A stretch of DNA of 64,000 nucleotides from Synergistaceae bacterium (GTDB lineage Bacteria > Synergistota > Synergistia > Synergistales > Aminobacteriaceae), in NCBI GenBank assembly GCA_018436595.1, contig JAHDLC010000010.1, positions 62,001-126,000 of the forward strand, read 5' to 3'. Of this stretch, positions 17,535 to 25,793 are shown one piece after another (within the stretch, counting starts at the first letter, position 1; the number at the start of each line of letters is the position of its first letter). Both the position numbers and the translations under genes were made by a program. The notes below the pieces were generated by a model. It did not search any database and was not told where the DNA came from. It saw only the letters and a program-made list of their open reading frames with translations.

Positions 17535-19206
17535 GGTGTCTTTTTCGAAAGGACGGATGGGCTCTCTCGAACGCCGCCTTCGAATGCTCGAGGAGACCAA
17601 CGACTTCCTGTGGAAGGAAAAAAGCACCGCCGAGGATATCCTGGAGTCGGCCATCACCCTCGGAAGTTTCGACACGAGCCTCAACCGCCTTGACGATCCC
17701 GGCCCGATCCTCGAGGAAATCGTTGCCAGGGCCCGGACCATTCTTCCCTTCAAGGCAGCGGCAGTGTACCTCGTCTCGGAGGACTCCTCCTTCGCCCAGG
17801 CCATCTGCGTTCCTCCGGGCCATGCCGCCGAGATTGAAGAGATCGTGTCCCGGAGGATAGAAGACCGGACCTTCGCATGGGCTCTCAAGCGGCGGAAACC
17901 GATCCTGTCCGGCCTGTCCGGGCCTGAACCCCTTCATCTTCTCCACGCCCTGTCCACCATCTCCCGCACGAGGGGCATGTTCGTCGGCATTCTCGGTGAG
18001 GAGTGGCAGCAGCTTCCTGAGTATTCCCTCGCCCTTCTCTCGGTGCTGCTCTCCGCCTCCGCCGGTGCCCTGGAGAGTTTCGAGCTGTACCGGAATCTCC
18101 GGAGCCTGAACAGGGATCTCGCTGACCGGATGTCCCAGCTCGAGGAATCCCGGAGAGAGCTCGAAGAGTACCGGAAATTCCTTGAGCAGCAGGTCGAGCG
18201 GAGAACCATGGAGCTCTCCCGGGCCAACGAAGAGATGAAGATGGAAATCGCCGAGAGGATGCGGACGGAAGAGGATCTCCGTTCAAGCGAGGAGATGCTC
18301 CGGCTCGCCGTGGAGGGCATGGGGGACGGAGTGTGGATCTGGAACGGGACGACGGGCAAGACGGACCTTTCCCCTCTTTCGGCGGAGATTCTGTGCGGGG
18401 ATGATGAAGATCCTGCATCCTGCATCCTGGAATCCACCTCCGGGGAGGCCTGGGGGCGGATCATCCACGAGGACGACCGGGAACGGCTTTCACGGAAGAA
18501 AGCGCGGTGTCTCTCTGGAGAAGTGCCGGCGTACAGCGCGGAATACCGGGTTGTGGGAAAGGACGGAAAGGAGCGGTGGATCCTCGAGCGGGGAAGAGTC
18601 GTCCGGAAGGACCGGGAGGGACGCCCTCTCGCCATTGCGGGCACCCACTCGGACATCACCGGAAGAAAAAAACTGGAGGATCATATCCGCTTCCAGGCGA
18701 CCCACGATTTCCTTACGGGCCTTCCGAACCGCTTTCTCTTCGAGGACCGGCTGACCCAGGTGCTGGCTCGGGCAAAGCGGCAGAAAGGGAAAGCCGCCCT
18801 TTTCTTCGTGGACATGGATGATTTCAAGAAGGTGAACGACCGGTACGGTCACCTGGCGGGCGATACTCTTCTCAAGGAAGCGGGAAGCCGCATCGTGGCC
18901 TGCGTGCGGGAAATGGACACCGTCTGCAGGCTTGGGGGAGACGAGTTCACCGTCATCCTGCCGGCCGTCGCCGGTCCCGGCGAGGCGGAATCAATTGCCG
19001 GCCGCATCATGGACGCCTTCAGGGAGCCCTTTCTCCTGGGAGGGGATACGATTTTTCTCTCCCTGTCGGTGGGGATCGGGATCTACCCTGACCACGGCAA
19101 CACCGTGGAGCAGCTCCTGGCCAACGCCGACGAAGCAATGTACAGGGCCAAGGGGCAGGGAAAGCGCATCTGCTTCCTGTCTCCCCGGAACACCTCCTCC
19201 TCCTGA
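17521..19206 (+). CDS. GAF-PAS-GGDEF diguanylate cyclase
   Basis: 561 residues. In order: a short helical lead, a GAF-like domain (about 50-190), a coiled coil (about 195-250, QLEESRRELEEYRKFLEQQVERR), a PAS domain with PAC tail (about 255-385, ending GTHSDITGRKKLEDH), and a GGDEF domain (about 395-555). The catalytic motif is intact (LGGDEF, about 470-475), with HDFLTGLPNRFLFEDRL and FFVDMDDFKKVNDRYGH upstream, so it should make cyclic-di-GMP from two GTP. No transmembrane segment is evident, so it is a cytoplasmic sensor. It overlaps the HDOD gene by 14 nt. The signal sensed by the GAF and PAS domains is unknown. Confidence 0.9.
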   Translation: MEDGKVSFSKGRMGSLERRLRMLEETNDFLWKEKSTAEDILESAITLGSFDTSLNRLDDPGPILEEIVARARTILPFKAAAVYLVSEDSSFAQAICVPPGHAAEIEEIVSRRIEDRTFAWALKRRKPILSGLSGPEPLHLLHALSTISRTRGMFVGILGEEWQQLPEYSLALLSVLLSASAGALESFELYRNLRSLNRDLADRMSQLEESRRELEEYRKFLEQQVERRTMELSRANEEMKMEIAERMRTEEDLRSSEEMLRLAVEGMGDGVWIWNGTTGKTDLSPLSAEILCGDDEDPASCILESTSGEAWGRIIHEDDRERLSRKKARCLSGEVPAYSAEYRVVGKDGKERWILERGRVVRKDREGRPLAIAGTHSDITGRKKLEDHIRFQATHDFLTGLPNRFLFEDRLTQVLARAKRQKGKAALFFVDMDDFKKVNDRYGHLAGDTLLKEAGSRIVACVREMDTVCRLGGDEFTVILPAVAGPGEAESIAGRIMDAFREPFLLGGDTIFLSLSVGIGIYPDHGNTVEQLLANADEAMYRAKGQGKRICFLSPRNTSSS

Positions 19207-19221
19207 CGGAGGCTCTTTTTT
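19199..19221 (+). terminator. Weak terminator after the GGDEF gene
   Basis: A short CCTCC/GGAGG stem (19199-19203 with 19208-19212) that overlaps the stop codon, then CTCTTTTTT. The 5-bp stem is marginal but the U-tract is good. Confidence 0.45.
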
Positions 19222-19236
19222 GCGAAGGGTTCACCG

Positions 19237-19265
19237 TTGACCTTTTCCCCTTTTTCCGCAACAAT
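19237..19265 (+). promoter_or_regulatory. Promoter of the LarA/PdxA2 operon
   Basis: TTGACC (19237-19242), 17-nt spacer, AACAAT (19260-19265). It would start transcription near 19272 and give a leader of about 100 nt before the GTG start at 19372. No operator palindrome was obvious beside it. Confidence 0.6.
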
Positions 19266-19371
19266 ACGTCCGGAATATCCGGCATTGCCGCTTCCGGAGA
19301 TTCTCTTCCCGCGGCCCTGTCCGGCCCCTGCGGGGCATTGACGGTTCCCGCGGAAAAGGAGGCGATTCCCC

Positions 19372-20655
19372 GTGCGGGTTTCCATTCCCTACGGCAGTTC
19401 ACGGATTAGCTGCGACATCACTGATTCCAGGCTTCGGGCCGTTCTTGCCCCGACGCTCCCGAACGCTTCGGCGAAGAATCCGGGGGACGAGCTCGTCAAA
19501 GCGTCCCTCGCCCGTCCCGTCGGCTCCCTTCCCCTCAGGGAGCTCGCCCGGGGAAAGAAGCGCGTGGTGATCCTGTCAAGCGACCACACCCGGCCCGTGC
19601 CCAGCGCCGTCATCATGCCCCTTCTCCTGGAGGAGATCCGCGGCGGGAATCCCGGGGCGGACATTACCATTCTCGTCGCCACGGGATGCCACAGGTGCAC
19701 CACTGACGATGAACTCGAGAAGCGGTACGGCACTGAGATTGTCCGCACCGTGAAGATCGTGGTCCACGACAGCCGGGACGAGAGCGGCCACGTGGCCGCG
19801 GGGACACTTCCCTCCGGCGGGGAGCTTGTCCTGAACCGGCTTGCCGTGGAAGCGGACCTTCTCGTGGCGGAAGGATTCATCGAACCCCACTTCTTCGCCG
19901 GGTTTTCCGGCGGGCGGAAGAGTGTCCTTCCCGGCGTGGCGGCCTACAGGACGGTGCTGGCCAACCACTGCGCCGAGTTCATCGCCTCCCCCGGCGCAAG
20001 AACGGGGATCCTCGAAGGCAATCCCATCCACCGGGATATGGTCTACGCCGCCCGGAAAGCCGGGCTCGCCTTCATCTGCAACGTGGTCCTCGACCCGGAA
20101 AAGCGAATCGTCGCCGCATTCAGCGGAGATATGGAAAAAGCCCACGAAGAAGGGTGCGCCTTTCTGGCCCGCTTCGCGAAGGTGCAGGCCGCACCGGCGG
20201 ATATCGTGATCACGGGCAACGGCGGATATCCCCTCGACCAGAACATCTACCAGGCAGTGAAGAGCATGACCGCCGCCGAGGCCTCCTGCAGGCCGGGAGG
20301 GGTCATCATAGAAGCTGCGGAATGCAGGGACGGTCACGGAGGCGAGGCTTTCTTCCATGCCTTCCGGGATATCCCCACCCCCAGGGGCGTGCAGGAGAGC
20401 ATCCTCACCAGGGGGAGGGACAGCACCGAACCGGACCAGTGGGAAATCCAGATCTTCGCCAGGATCCTCACGAACCATCCCGTCATTCTGGTCTCGTCGG
20501 CTCCGAGGGAGACGGCGGAGTACATGAACATGAAATGGGCTTCCTCTCTTCAGGACGCCCTTGCGCTGGCGGAGGAGATCCTGGGCGACGGGAACGCCAC
20601 CGTGACGGTCATTCCCGACGGCGTGTCGGTTATCGTGGACGCCACCGGGAACTGA
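19372..20655 (+). CDS. LarA-family nickel-dependent 2-hydroxyacid racemase/epimerase
   Basis: 427 residues, GTG start after AAAAGGAGGCGATTCCCC. The protein carries the LarA signature: DHTRPVP (71-77), His107 in ATGCHRCTTDDE, His173 and Lys183 in GFIEPHFFAGFSGGRKSVLPG, and His199 in LANHC. These are each one residue off from His108, His174, Lys184 and His200 of L. plantarum lactate racemase, the residues that act in proton/hydride transfer and hold the nickel-pincer nucleotide. LarA homologues racemise or epimerise C2 of many 2-hydroxyacids. Its operon partners (PdxA2, DUF1537 kinase, glycerate kinase) point to a four-carbon or three-carbon sugar acid and not lactate. The cofactor genes larB, larC and larE are not in the window. 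It is the first gene after the promoter at 19237. Confidence 0.88.
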   Translation: MRVSIPYGSSRISCDITDSRLRAVLAPTLPNASAKNPGDELVKASLARPVGSLPLRELARGKKRVVILSSDHTRPVPSAVIMPLLLEEIRGGNPGADITILVATGCHRCTTDDELEKRYGTEIVRTVKIVVHDSRDESGHVAAGTLPSGGELVLNRLAVEADLLVAEGFIEPHFFAGFSGGRKSVLPGVAAYRTVLANHCAEFIASPGARTGILEGNPIHRDMVYAARKAGLAFICNVVLDPEKRIVAAFSGDMEKAHEEGCAFLARFAKVQAAPADIVITGNGGYPLDQNIYQAVKSMTAAEASCRPGGVIIEAAECRDGHGGEAFFHAFRDIPTPRGVQESILTRGRDSTEPDQWEIQIFARILTNHPVILVSSAPRETAEYMNMKWASSLQDALALAEEILGDGNATVTVIPDGVSVIVDATGN

Positions 20656-20690
20656 AGGGGCCCCGCCGGCCTGAAAAACACAGTAGCGTC

Positions 20691-20712
20691 CTGCCCGGCC
20701 GGGGCCGGGCAG
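20691..20712 (+). terminator. GC-rich hairpin between larA-like and pdxA2-like genes
   Basis: A perfect 9-bp stem CTGCCCGGC/GCCGGGCAG (20691-20699 and 20704-20712) with a CGGG loop, then CCATTATTTTAT. It sits inside the operon and may partly end transcription, raising the first gene over the rest. Confidence 0.6.
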
Positions 20713-20741
20713 CCATTATTTTATCCGAAGGAGAGATTGTC

Positions 20742-21725
20742 ATGACCAGGCCCGTTATCGGCATTACCATCGGAGACCCCTCGGGAGTGGGGCCGGAGAT
20801 CAGCCTCAAGGCCCTGAGAAACGAGGAGGTACTGTCCTCATGCATCCCGGTGCTGTACGGCGACGAGGCGGTCCTCCGCAGGGCGGCGCCCATCGTCGGC
20901 TGCACGAAAGAAATCGTCCCCATCGGCGGGCCTGAAGAGGCGAAGGAGGGGCGGATCAGCGTCGTATCCCCCGGCGTCCTCACCGGGCCCTATGAATTCG
21001 CGAAAGTCCAGGGGCAGTGCGGCAGGGCGGCCTTTGCCTATATCGAACGGGCCATTTCCGATGCCATGGCGGGAAAGATCGCCGCTGTGGTGACGGGCCC
21101 CCTCAACAAGGAAGCCCTCCACGCCGGGGGAATCAACTATTCGGGCCACACGGAAATATTCGCCGACCTGACGGGAACGAAGGACTACGCCATGCTGCTC
21201 ATGGGCGGGGGCGTCCGGGTGATCCACGTCTCCACCCACGTGGCTCTCCGGGAAGCCTGCGACCGGGCAACGAAGGAACGGGTTCTGACGGTGATCCGTC
21301 TTGCCGACAAGGCGGTGAAAGCCCTCGGGGTGCCGGAGCCCCGGATCGCCGTGGCGGGACTCAATCCCCACAGCGGCGAAAGCGGCCTCTTCGGCCATGA
21401 GGAGATCGAGGAGATCATCCCCGCCATCGAAGCCGCCAGGGGCGAGGGTATGAATGTCACCGGCCCGGTACCGCCCGACACCGTCTTCGTGAAAACCCTG
21501 CGGGGCGAATCGGACATCGTGGTGGCCATGTACCACGACCAGGGACACATTCCCCTCAAGATCACCGATTTCATGGGCGGAGTCAACGTGACGGTGGGGC
21601 TTCCCATCATCCGCACCTCGGTGGATCACGGCACAGCCTACGGCAAGGCCGGCAAGGGGACGGCGGACGAGTCGAGCATGGTGTCGGCGGTTCGGGCGGC
21701 GGTGCAGTTCGCCCGGAACCGGTAG
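20742..21725 (+). CDS. pdxA2: PdxA2-family 4-phosphate dehydrogenase (four-carbon acid sugar catabolism)
   Basis: 327 residues, PdxA fold. Landmarks: ITIGDPSGVGPEISLKAL (about 6-23), VVTGPLNKEALHAGG with GHTEIFADLTGT (about 120-150), the metal-binding His residues in STHVALREA, and YHDQGHIPLKI plus RTSVDHGTAYGKAGKGTADESSM near the C-terminus. PdxA itself oxidises 4-phosphohydroxy-L-threonine in vitamin B6 synthesis; the PdxA2 branch oxidises and decarboxylates D-threonate or D-erythronate 4-phosphate to dihydroxyacetone phosphate. The adjacent DUF1537 kinase is the reason for choosing PdxA2. The ATG at 20742 follows GAAGGAGAGATTGTC; an upstream in-frame start would run through the terminator hairpin and is rejected. 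Confidence 0.86.
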   Translation: MTRPVIGITIGDPSGVGPEISLKALRNEEVLSSCIPVLYGDEAVLRRAAPIVGCTKEIVPIGGPEEAKEGRISVVSPGVLTGPYEFAKVQGQCGRAAFAYIERAISDAMAGKIAAVVTGPLNKEALHAGGINYSGHTEIFADLTGTKDYAMLLMGGGVRVIHVSTHVALREACDRATKERVLTVIRLADKAVKALGVPEPRIAVAGLNPHSGESGLFGHEEIEEIIPAIEAARGEGMNVTGPVPPDTVFVKTLRGESDIVVAMYHDQGHIPLKITDFMGGVNVTVGLPIIRTSVDHGTAYGKAGKGTADESSMVSAVRAAVQFARNR

Positions 21726-21747
21726 AGGGGGGAGCGCACCGCTCCTC

Positions 21748-23007
21748 ATGGACAGCCGATACGTCATCATAGCCGACGACCTCACAGGCGCGAACGACAC
21801 CGGTATCCAGTTTCTCAAGGCAGGCTATTCCTCCTCCGTTGTCCTGGATTCCGGCGCCCTCCGGGACCTGGGAGCGGGAGAGGCGGCGGTCCTCGACACG
21901 GAATCGAGGAACATTCCGGAGAGGGAGGCCGCCGCCGTACTGGAAAAGGCCCTTCCCCATCTCGCGCCGCTGAAGGGGAAGGGGATCTTCTTCAAGAAAG
22001 TTGACTCCACCCTGAGAGGCAATATCCGGGCGGAGACGGCGGTGCTCCGGAACGGACTGGAGTTCTCCCTCACGGTCTTTGCCCCCTCCTATCCCGGGAA
22101 CCGGCGGACCGCCGTGAACGGTGTGCTTCTGCTGGACGGCGTTCCCGTGGCGGAGACGGAAATGGGACGGGATCCCAGGAAGCCGGCGCTCACCTCCTCC
22201 CTGGCGGAATGCCTTCAGGGAAGGGATGCTGCCGGAGTGAGAACCGTGTCCCTGGACGAGATACGGGGAGGAATGGTCCCCGTGATCCTCGAAAGCTCCG
22301 GATTCAGGGGAACCTTCTGTTTCGACGGGGAGACGGAGGAGGACCTGGGGCTCATCGCCGGAGGCGTTCTCGCCTCCGTTCCAGCGGAAGAAGTCCTGTG
22401 GGTCGGGTCGGCGGGCCTCGCTGGAGCCCTGGTTTCCGCGCCCCGGCCGGTGCTGCTCGTGGTGGCCAGCCTCAGCCCGGGGAGCGCCCTCCAGGCAAGG
22501 CACGTCATTGACAGGGGGCTGGCCGCTCCCGTCCATGCCGATATCGGCGGGCTGCTCACCGACGGACCCGCTGAGGCGGAACGTCTTGCCAGGGAAGCTG
22601 CGGCTCTGCTCCGCCGGGGAAGGAATGTCCTCCTGGCTTCCTCCCTGGAGGAACGGCAGGTGGAGGCGGGCCGAAACGCCGACGCAGGGGAGCGAATCTC
22701 CGCCGTGCTGGCGGACGCGGTTTCCCGCGTCCTGGCGGCGTGCGGGACAGGCGGTGTCTTCGTCACCGGCGGCGAGGCCGCCATTCATGTGGTCCGGGCC
22801 CTCGGCGGGCGAGGTACCTCCCTGGTGGGAGAAGTGGAGGCGGGCATTCCTCTGGTGCTGCTCCTTGGAGGCCCCCTGGAGGGGCTTCCCCTGATCACCA
22901 AGGCCGGGGGATTCGGTGGGCCGGAGACCATGGAGCGCTGCATCGCCGTCCTGTCCTCCTGCCGGGGAAAGAAAAATTCGAAAAACGAGGTGACCGCTGG
23001 ATCATGA
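21748..23007 (+). CDS. Four-carbon acid sugar kinase (DUF1537; DtnK/OtnK family)
   Basis: 419 residues. The N-terminal domain opens with VIIADDLTGANDTGIQFLKAG (about 6-26), typical of this family, and has FFKKVDSTLRGNIRAE (about 80-95). The C-terminal nucleotide-binding domain has LVVASLSPGSALQARHV and FVTGGEAAIHVVRALG, with LVLLLGGPLEGLPLITKAGGFG (about 370-391) closing the ATP site. The family phosphorylates D-threonate, L-threonate or D-erythronate at O4, giving the substrate of PdxA2-type dehydrogenases, which is exactly the upstream neighbour. The exact stereoisomer cannot be read from sequence. Its stop overlaps the glycerate kinase start (ATGA). Confidence 0.88.
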   Translation: MDSRYVIIADDLTGANDTGIQFLKAGYSSSVVLDSGALRDLGAGEAAVLDTESRNIPEREAAAVLEKALPHLAPLKGKGIFFKKVDSTLRGNIRAETAVLRNGLEFSLTVFAPSYPGNRRTAVNGVLLLDGVPVAETEMGRDPRKPALTSSLAECLQGRDAAGVRTVSLDEIRGGMVPVILESSGFRGTFCFDGETEEDLGLIAGGVLASVPAEEVLWVGSAGLAGALVSAPRPVLLVVASLSPGSALQARHVIDRGLAAPVHADIGGLLTDGPAEAERLAREAAALLRRGRNVLLASSLEERQVEAGRNADAGERISAVLADAVSRVLAACGTGGVFVTGGEAAIHVVRALGGRGTSLVGEVEAGIPLVLLLGGPLEGLPLITKAGGFGGPETMERCIAVLSSCRGKKNSKNEVTAGS

Positions 23008-24269
23008 AACAGATTCGGGATGACGCCATGAAGATCGGCCTGAAGGCCATAGAGACGGTCCTGCCGGAAAACGCGGTACGAGCCGCCCTTCAGGGCGGGG
23101 AATTCACCGCCAGGCTCTCCGGCGGAGGGGAGATTGTCCTCGTCGCCATCGGAAAAGCTGCGTGGCGGATGGCGAAGGCCGCATCCGAAACGCTCGGGGA
23201 GAAGCTCTCGGGCGGAACGGTGATCACCAAGTACGGCCACTCCATGGGCCCCATAGAAGGCCTTGAAATCTTCGAAGCGGGGCATCCTTTCCCCGACGGA
23301 AACACCCTCACCGCCACGGCCAGGGCACTGGAGAAAGTGAAGAATCTCTCGGATAAGGACACAGTGCTTTTCCTTGTGTCGGGGGGAGGCTCCGCCCTGT
23401 TTGAAAAGCCCCGGGACGGCGTGTCCCTGGAGGATCTGGTGTCGGTGACGGACCAGCTCCTTGCCTGCGGCGCCGATATCGTGGAGATCAACACGATCCG
23501 GAAGCGCCTCTCCTCCGTCAAGGGGGGCAGATTCGCCCGTTGTGTACAGCCCGCCCGTGTTTTTGCCGTGGTGCTCTCCGACGTGCTGGGAGACCGCCTC
23601 GACAGCATCGCTTCGGGACCGGCCCATCCCGACGGATCCACGGCGCGGGAGTCACTCCGGATCGTGGACAAGTACGGCCTCTCCCTGCGGCCGGGACTTC
23701 TCGATGCCCTCGGGGAGGAGACGCCGAAGGAACTGGAAAATGTTTCCACGGTGATTGCGGGAAGCGTCTCCGCCCTCTGCGCAGCCGCGGAATCATCCGC
23801 CGCCGGACTGGGGTACCGGACGCTGCTGCTCACCACCACCCTGAACTGCGAGGCCCGGGAAGCGGGCTCTTTTCTGGCCTCCATCGCCCGGCAGATCCGG
23901 GCCTGCGGCACCCCCCTGGTGCCTCCATGCGCCGTGGTTCTTGGAGGGGAGACGGTAGTGCATCTCAAGGGGAAGGGCAGAGGAGGCCGGAACCAGGAAC
24001 TGGCCCTGGCGGCCGCGCCGGGAATCAGGGGGCTGAAGGACACCGTTCTTCTCTCCCTGGGGTCCGATGGTACCGACGGACCCACCGACGCGGCGGGAGG
24101 CCTTGTTGACGGCCATACCGCCGAAGTGCTCGCAGGGCTCGGCATGGACCCGGAGGCCCTGCTGGCGGAGAATGACTCCTACCGGGGGCTTGACGCCTGC
24201 GGATGTCTGGTCAGAACGGGGCCCACGGGGACCAACGTGAACGACCTTGCGGTGCTGCTCGTCAGATAG
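23004..24269 (+). CDS. Glycerate 2-kinase (GckA/MOFRL family)
   Basis: 421 residues. It contains GEIVLVAIGKAAWRMAKAA (about 36-54), LFLVSGGGSALFEKP (about 122-136), INTIRKRLSSVKGGRFA (about 161-177) and the C-terminal MOFRL domain GRGGRNQELALAAA...LGSDGTDGPTDAAGGLVD (about 322-375). The enzyme phosphorylates D-glycerate at C2, feeding lower glycolysis. In this operon it would handle a glycerate produced from, or co-imported with, the four-carbon acid. It overlaps the preceding kinase gene by 4 nt (ATGA) and is followed by a strong terminator, so it is the last gene of the operon. Confidence 0.88.
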   Translation: MKQIRDDAMKIGLKAIETVLPENAVRAALQGGEFTARLSGGGEIVLVAIGKAAWRMAKAASETLGEKLSGGTVITKYGHSMGPIEGLEIFEAGHPFPDGNTLTATARALEKVKNLSDKDTVLFLVSGGGSALFEKPRDGVSLEDLVSVTDQLLACGADIVEINTIRKRLSSVKGGRFARCVQPARVFAVVLSDVLGDRLDSIASGPAHPDGSTARESLRIVDKYGLSLRPGLLDALGEETPKELENVSTVIAGSVSALCAAAESSAAGLGYRTLLLTTTLNCEAREAGSFLASIARQIRACGTPLVPPCAVVLGGETVVHLKGKGRGGRNQELALAAAPGIRGLKDTVLLSLGSDGTDGPTDAAGGLVDGHTAEVLAGLGMDPEALLAENDSYRGLDACGCLVRTGPTGTNVNDLAVLLVR

Positions 24270-24290
24270 CCCCCGGCGGACAAAGAAGAA

Positions 24291-24317
24291 GGGCTCCCCT
24301 TTTCGGGGAGCCCTTTT
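24291..24317. terminator. Strong bidirectional terminator
   Basis: GGGCTCCCC (24291-24299) pairs perfectly with GGGGAGCCC (24305-24313), followed by TTTTGTC; an AAAGAAGAA tract on the other side makes it work for the minus strand too. It separates the four-carbon acid operon from the convergent PAS-GGDEF-like gene. Confidence 0.88.
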
Positions 24318-24340
24318 GTCATCAAAGCGGGAAAGGGCAG

Positions 24341-25606
24341 CTATTCTTCTGCCGGTGCGGGTTCCGCAAAGATGAAGCGGTCTCCCCCCGCGGCCTTTCC
24401 CGATGAGAGGGCAGCTTCAGCCGTCCTGAGAAGGGACTTTCCGTCCTGGCCGTTTTCCGGAAAGAGGCTGATGCCGATGGTGGCCGACAGGGTAATGTCC
24501 CCGCTGTATCCCGCCGCGGCCGTGCGGATGGCCCCGAGAATCCTGTCCGCCGTCATGGCGGCCTCCTCTCTGTTCCGCAGCCTGGGGAGAATGAGGTAGA
24601 AGTTCACTCCCTCCATGCGGTAGAGGATGTCGTCCTGGCGGCATGCTCCCTGGATCTTCCGCGCCACTCCCTTGAGCAGGAGATCGGCCATGTCCCGTCC
24701 GATGGCCTCGTTCACCGCGTTGAAATGGTCCAGGTCGATCATGAAAAAGGCAAGGGACGACCTGGTACGTTGGGCTTCCGCCAGGGAAAGGAGCAGCTTC
24801 CGGTTGAAATGCCCCCTGTTGGACGGGCTCCCGAGGGGATCGTGGCCCGCCTGGAGCATGATTTCATCCTCCAGTTCCTTTCTTGAGGTAGCGTCGAGAG
24901 CGACTACGATGGCCGCCCGCTTGCCCCCGAAAGAGCCTTCGAAGGGCGATACCCGGGCTTCCTGAAAATAGGTTCTGCCGGCGAGGGAAATTTCGAAGGT
25001 GAAAAATTGCGGGGTTCCGGTTTCAATGCACCGTTTTACCGGAACGAGGATTTCGCTGCCCCGTTCCGGCGGCAGCGCCTCGGCCACTTTCTTTCCCACG
25101 AGTCCGGCAGCTTCCTTCACCAGGGGAGTGTCCCGGGATCCTGTGACCCGAAGGCATTCCCCGTCTTCCGCCACGACGAGGAGCACGGCGGGAATGGCGT
25201 TCAGCAGGGCCTGGAGCTCTTCCTCATTCTTCCTGAGAAGATCGTCCGCTTCCTTGTGGGCCGTGATGTCCGCAAGGGTCCAGAGAAATTCGCCGGGAAC
25301 GCCGGGAGTGTGCTCCAGGCGGCAGATCCTGTGGGAAACCCACCGCCAGTTTCCGCCGGCATCGGCAATCCTGTAGACCCGTGAGGCGCAGTCCGGTGTG
25401 AAGTCGAGCCCCTCCCTGTCGGCAGGGTGAACAATATCGGCATAGCGGATTTTCCCCGAGGTAAAATCGGAAGGAGCATATCCGAAAGAAGCGACCGCTC
25501 CCGATACGAAGCACGGCACGTCCCCGCCGCCGGAAATCCAGACAAAAGAAACCACCGGGCTGATGTTGACTACGTGTTCGAAATTGACTCCGCCGCAACT
25601 TTCCAT
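24341..25606 (-). CDS. PAS-PAS protein with degenerate GGDEF domain
   Basis: 421 residues. Two PAS-like domains (about 5-125, ending ADITAHKEADDLLRKNEEEL; and about 125-250, ending ALDATSRKELEDEIMLQ) are followed by a GGDEF-type domain (about 255-415). The domain keeps family landmarks (FMIDLDHFNAVNEAIGRDMAD, SATIGISLFPENG) but the catalytic GGDEF motif reads EGVNF at about residues 331-335, and the usual HDPLTGLPNR reads HDPLGSPSNR. It is therefore probably not a diguanylate cyclase and may be a GTP or cyclic-di-GMP sensor or a protein-interaction module. The ATG at 25606 is behind GGGGAG; a start 38 codons upstream is possible but lacks a good ribosome site. Confidence 0.82.
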   Translation of the reverse strand: MESCGGVNFEHVVNISPVVSFVWISGGGDVPCFVSGAVASFGYAPSDFTSGKIRYADIVHPADREGLDFTPDCASRVYRIADAGGNWRWVSHRICRLEHTPGVPGEFLWTLADITAHKEADDLLRKNEEELQALLNAIPAVLLVVAEDGECLRVTGSRDTPLVKEAAGLVGKKVAEALPPERGSEILVPVKRCIETGTPQFFTFEISLAGRTYFQEARVSPFEGSFGGKRAAIVVALDATSRKELEDEIMLQAGHDPLGSPSNRGHFNRKLLLSLAEAQRTRSSLAFFMIDLDHFNAVNEAIGRDMADLLLKGVARKIQGACRQDDILYRMEGVNFYLILPRLRNREEAAMTADRILGAIRTAAAGYSGDITLSATIGISLFPENGQDGKSLLRTAEAALSSGKAAGGDRFIFAEPAPAEE

Positions 25607-25731
25607 ATCCGATTCAGCTCCCCTTTTATTTCTGTTCTTCAAAGGCCGGAAAGGCGCCCCACGCCGCTTGCCAGCAATTGTACCATACAGAAAGTCCCGG
25701 GGTTCGGAGGGATTTTGCATGCCATATCCTC

Positions 25732-25760
25732 TTGACAGGATGTATTTGATTCACTATTCT
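25732..25760 (+). promoter_or_regulatory. Promoter of the GntR-headed operon
   Basis: Perfect TTGACA (25732-25737), 17-nt spacer, TATTCT (25755-25760). The predicted start of transcription (about 25767) falls inside the first operator. Confidence 0.8.
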
Positions 25761-25761
25761 T

Positions 25762-25793
25762 GTGGTATACCATGGGAGGAAGTGGTATACCAC
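25762..25793 (+). promoter_or_regulatory. Twin palindromic GntR operators
   Basis: Two copies of the perfect palindrome TGGTATACCA at 25763-25772 and 25783-25792, with centres 20 bp apart (two helical turns). The second is extended to GTGGTATACCAC. They directly follow the -10 box. This form is typical of FCD/FadR-type GntR regulators, so the adjacent GntR protein probably represses its own operon here. Confidence 0.8.

Noticed and set aside
25740-25793. Upstream ATG of gntR
   Set aside because: It lies in the spacer between the -35 and -10 boxes and cannot be in the transcript.
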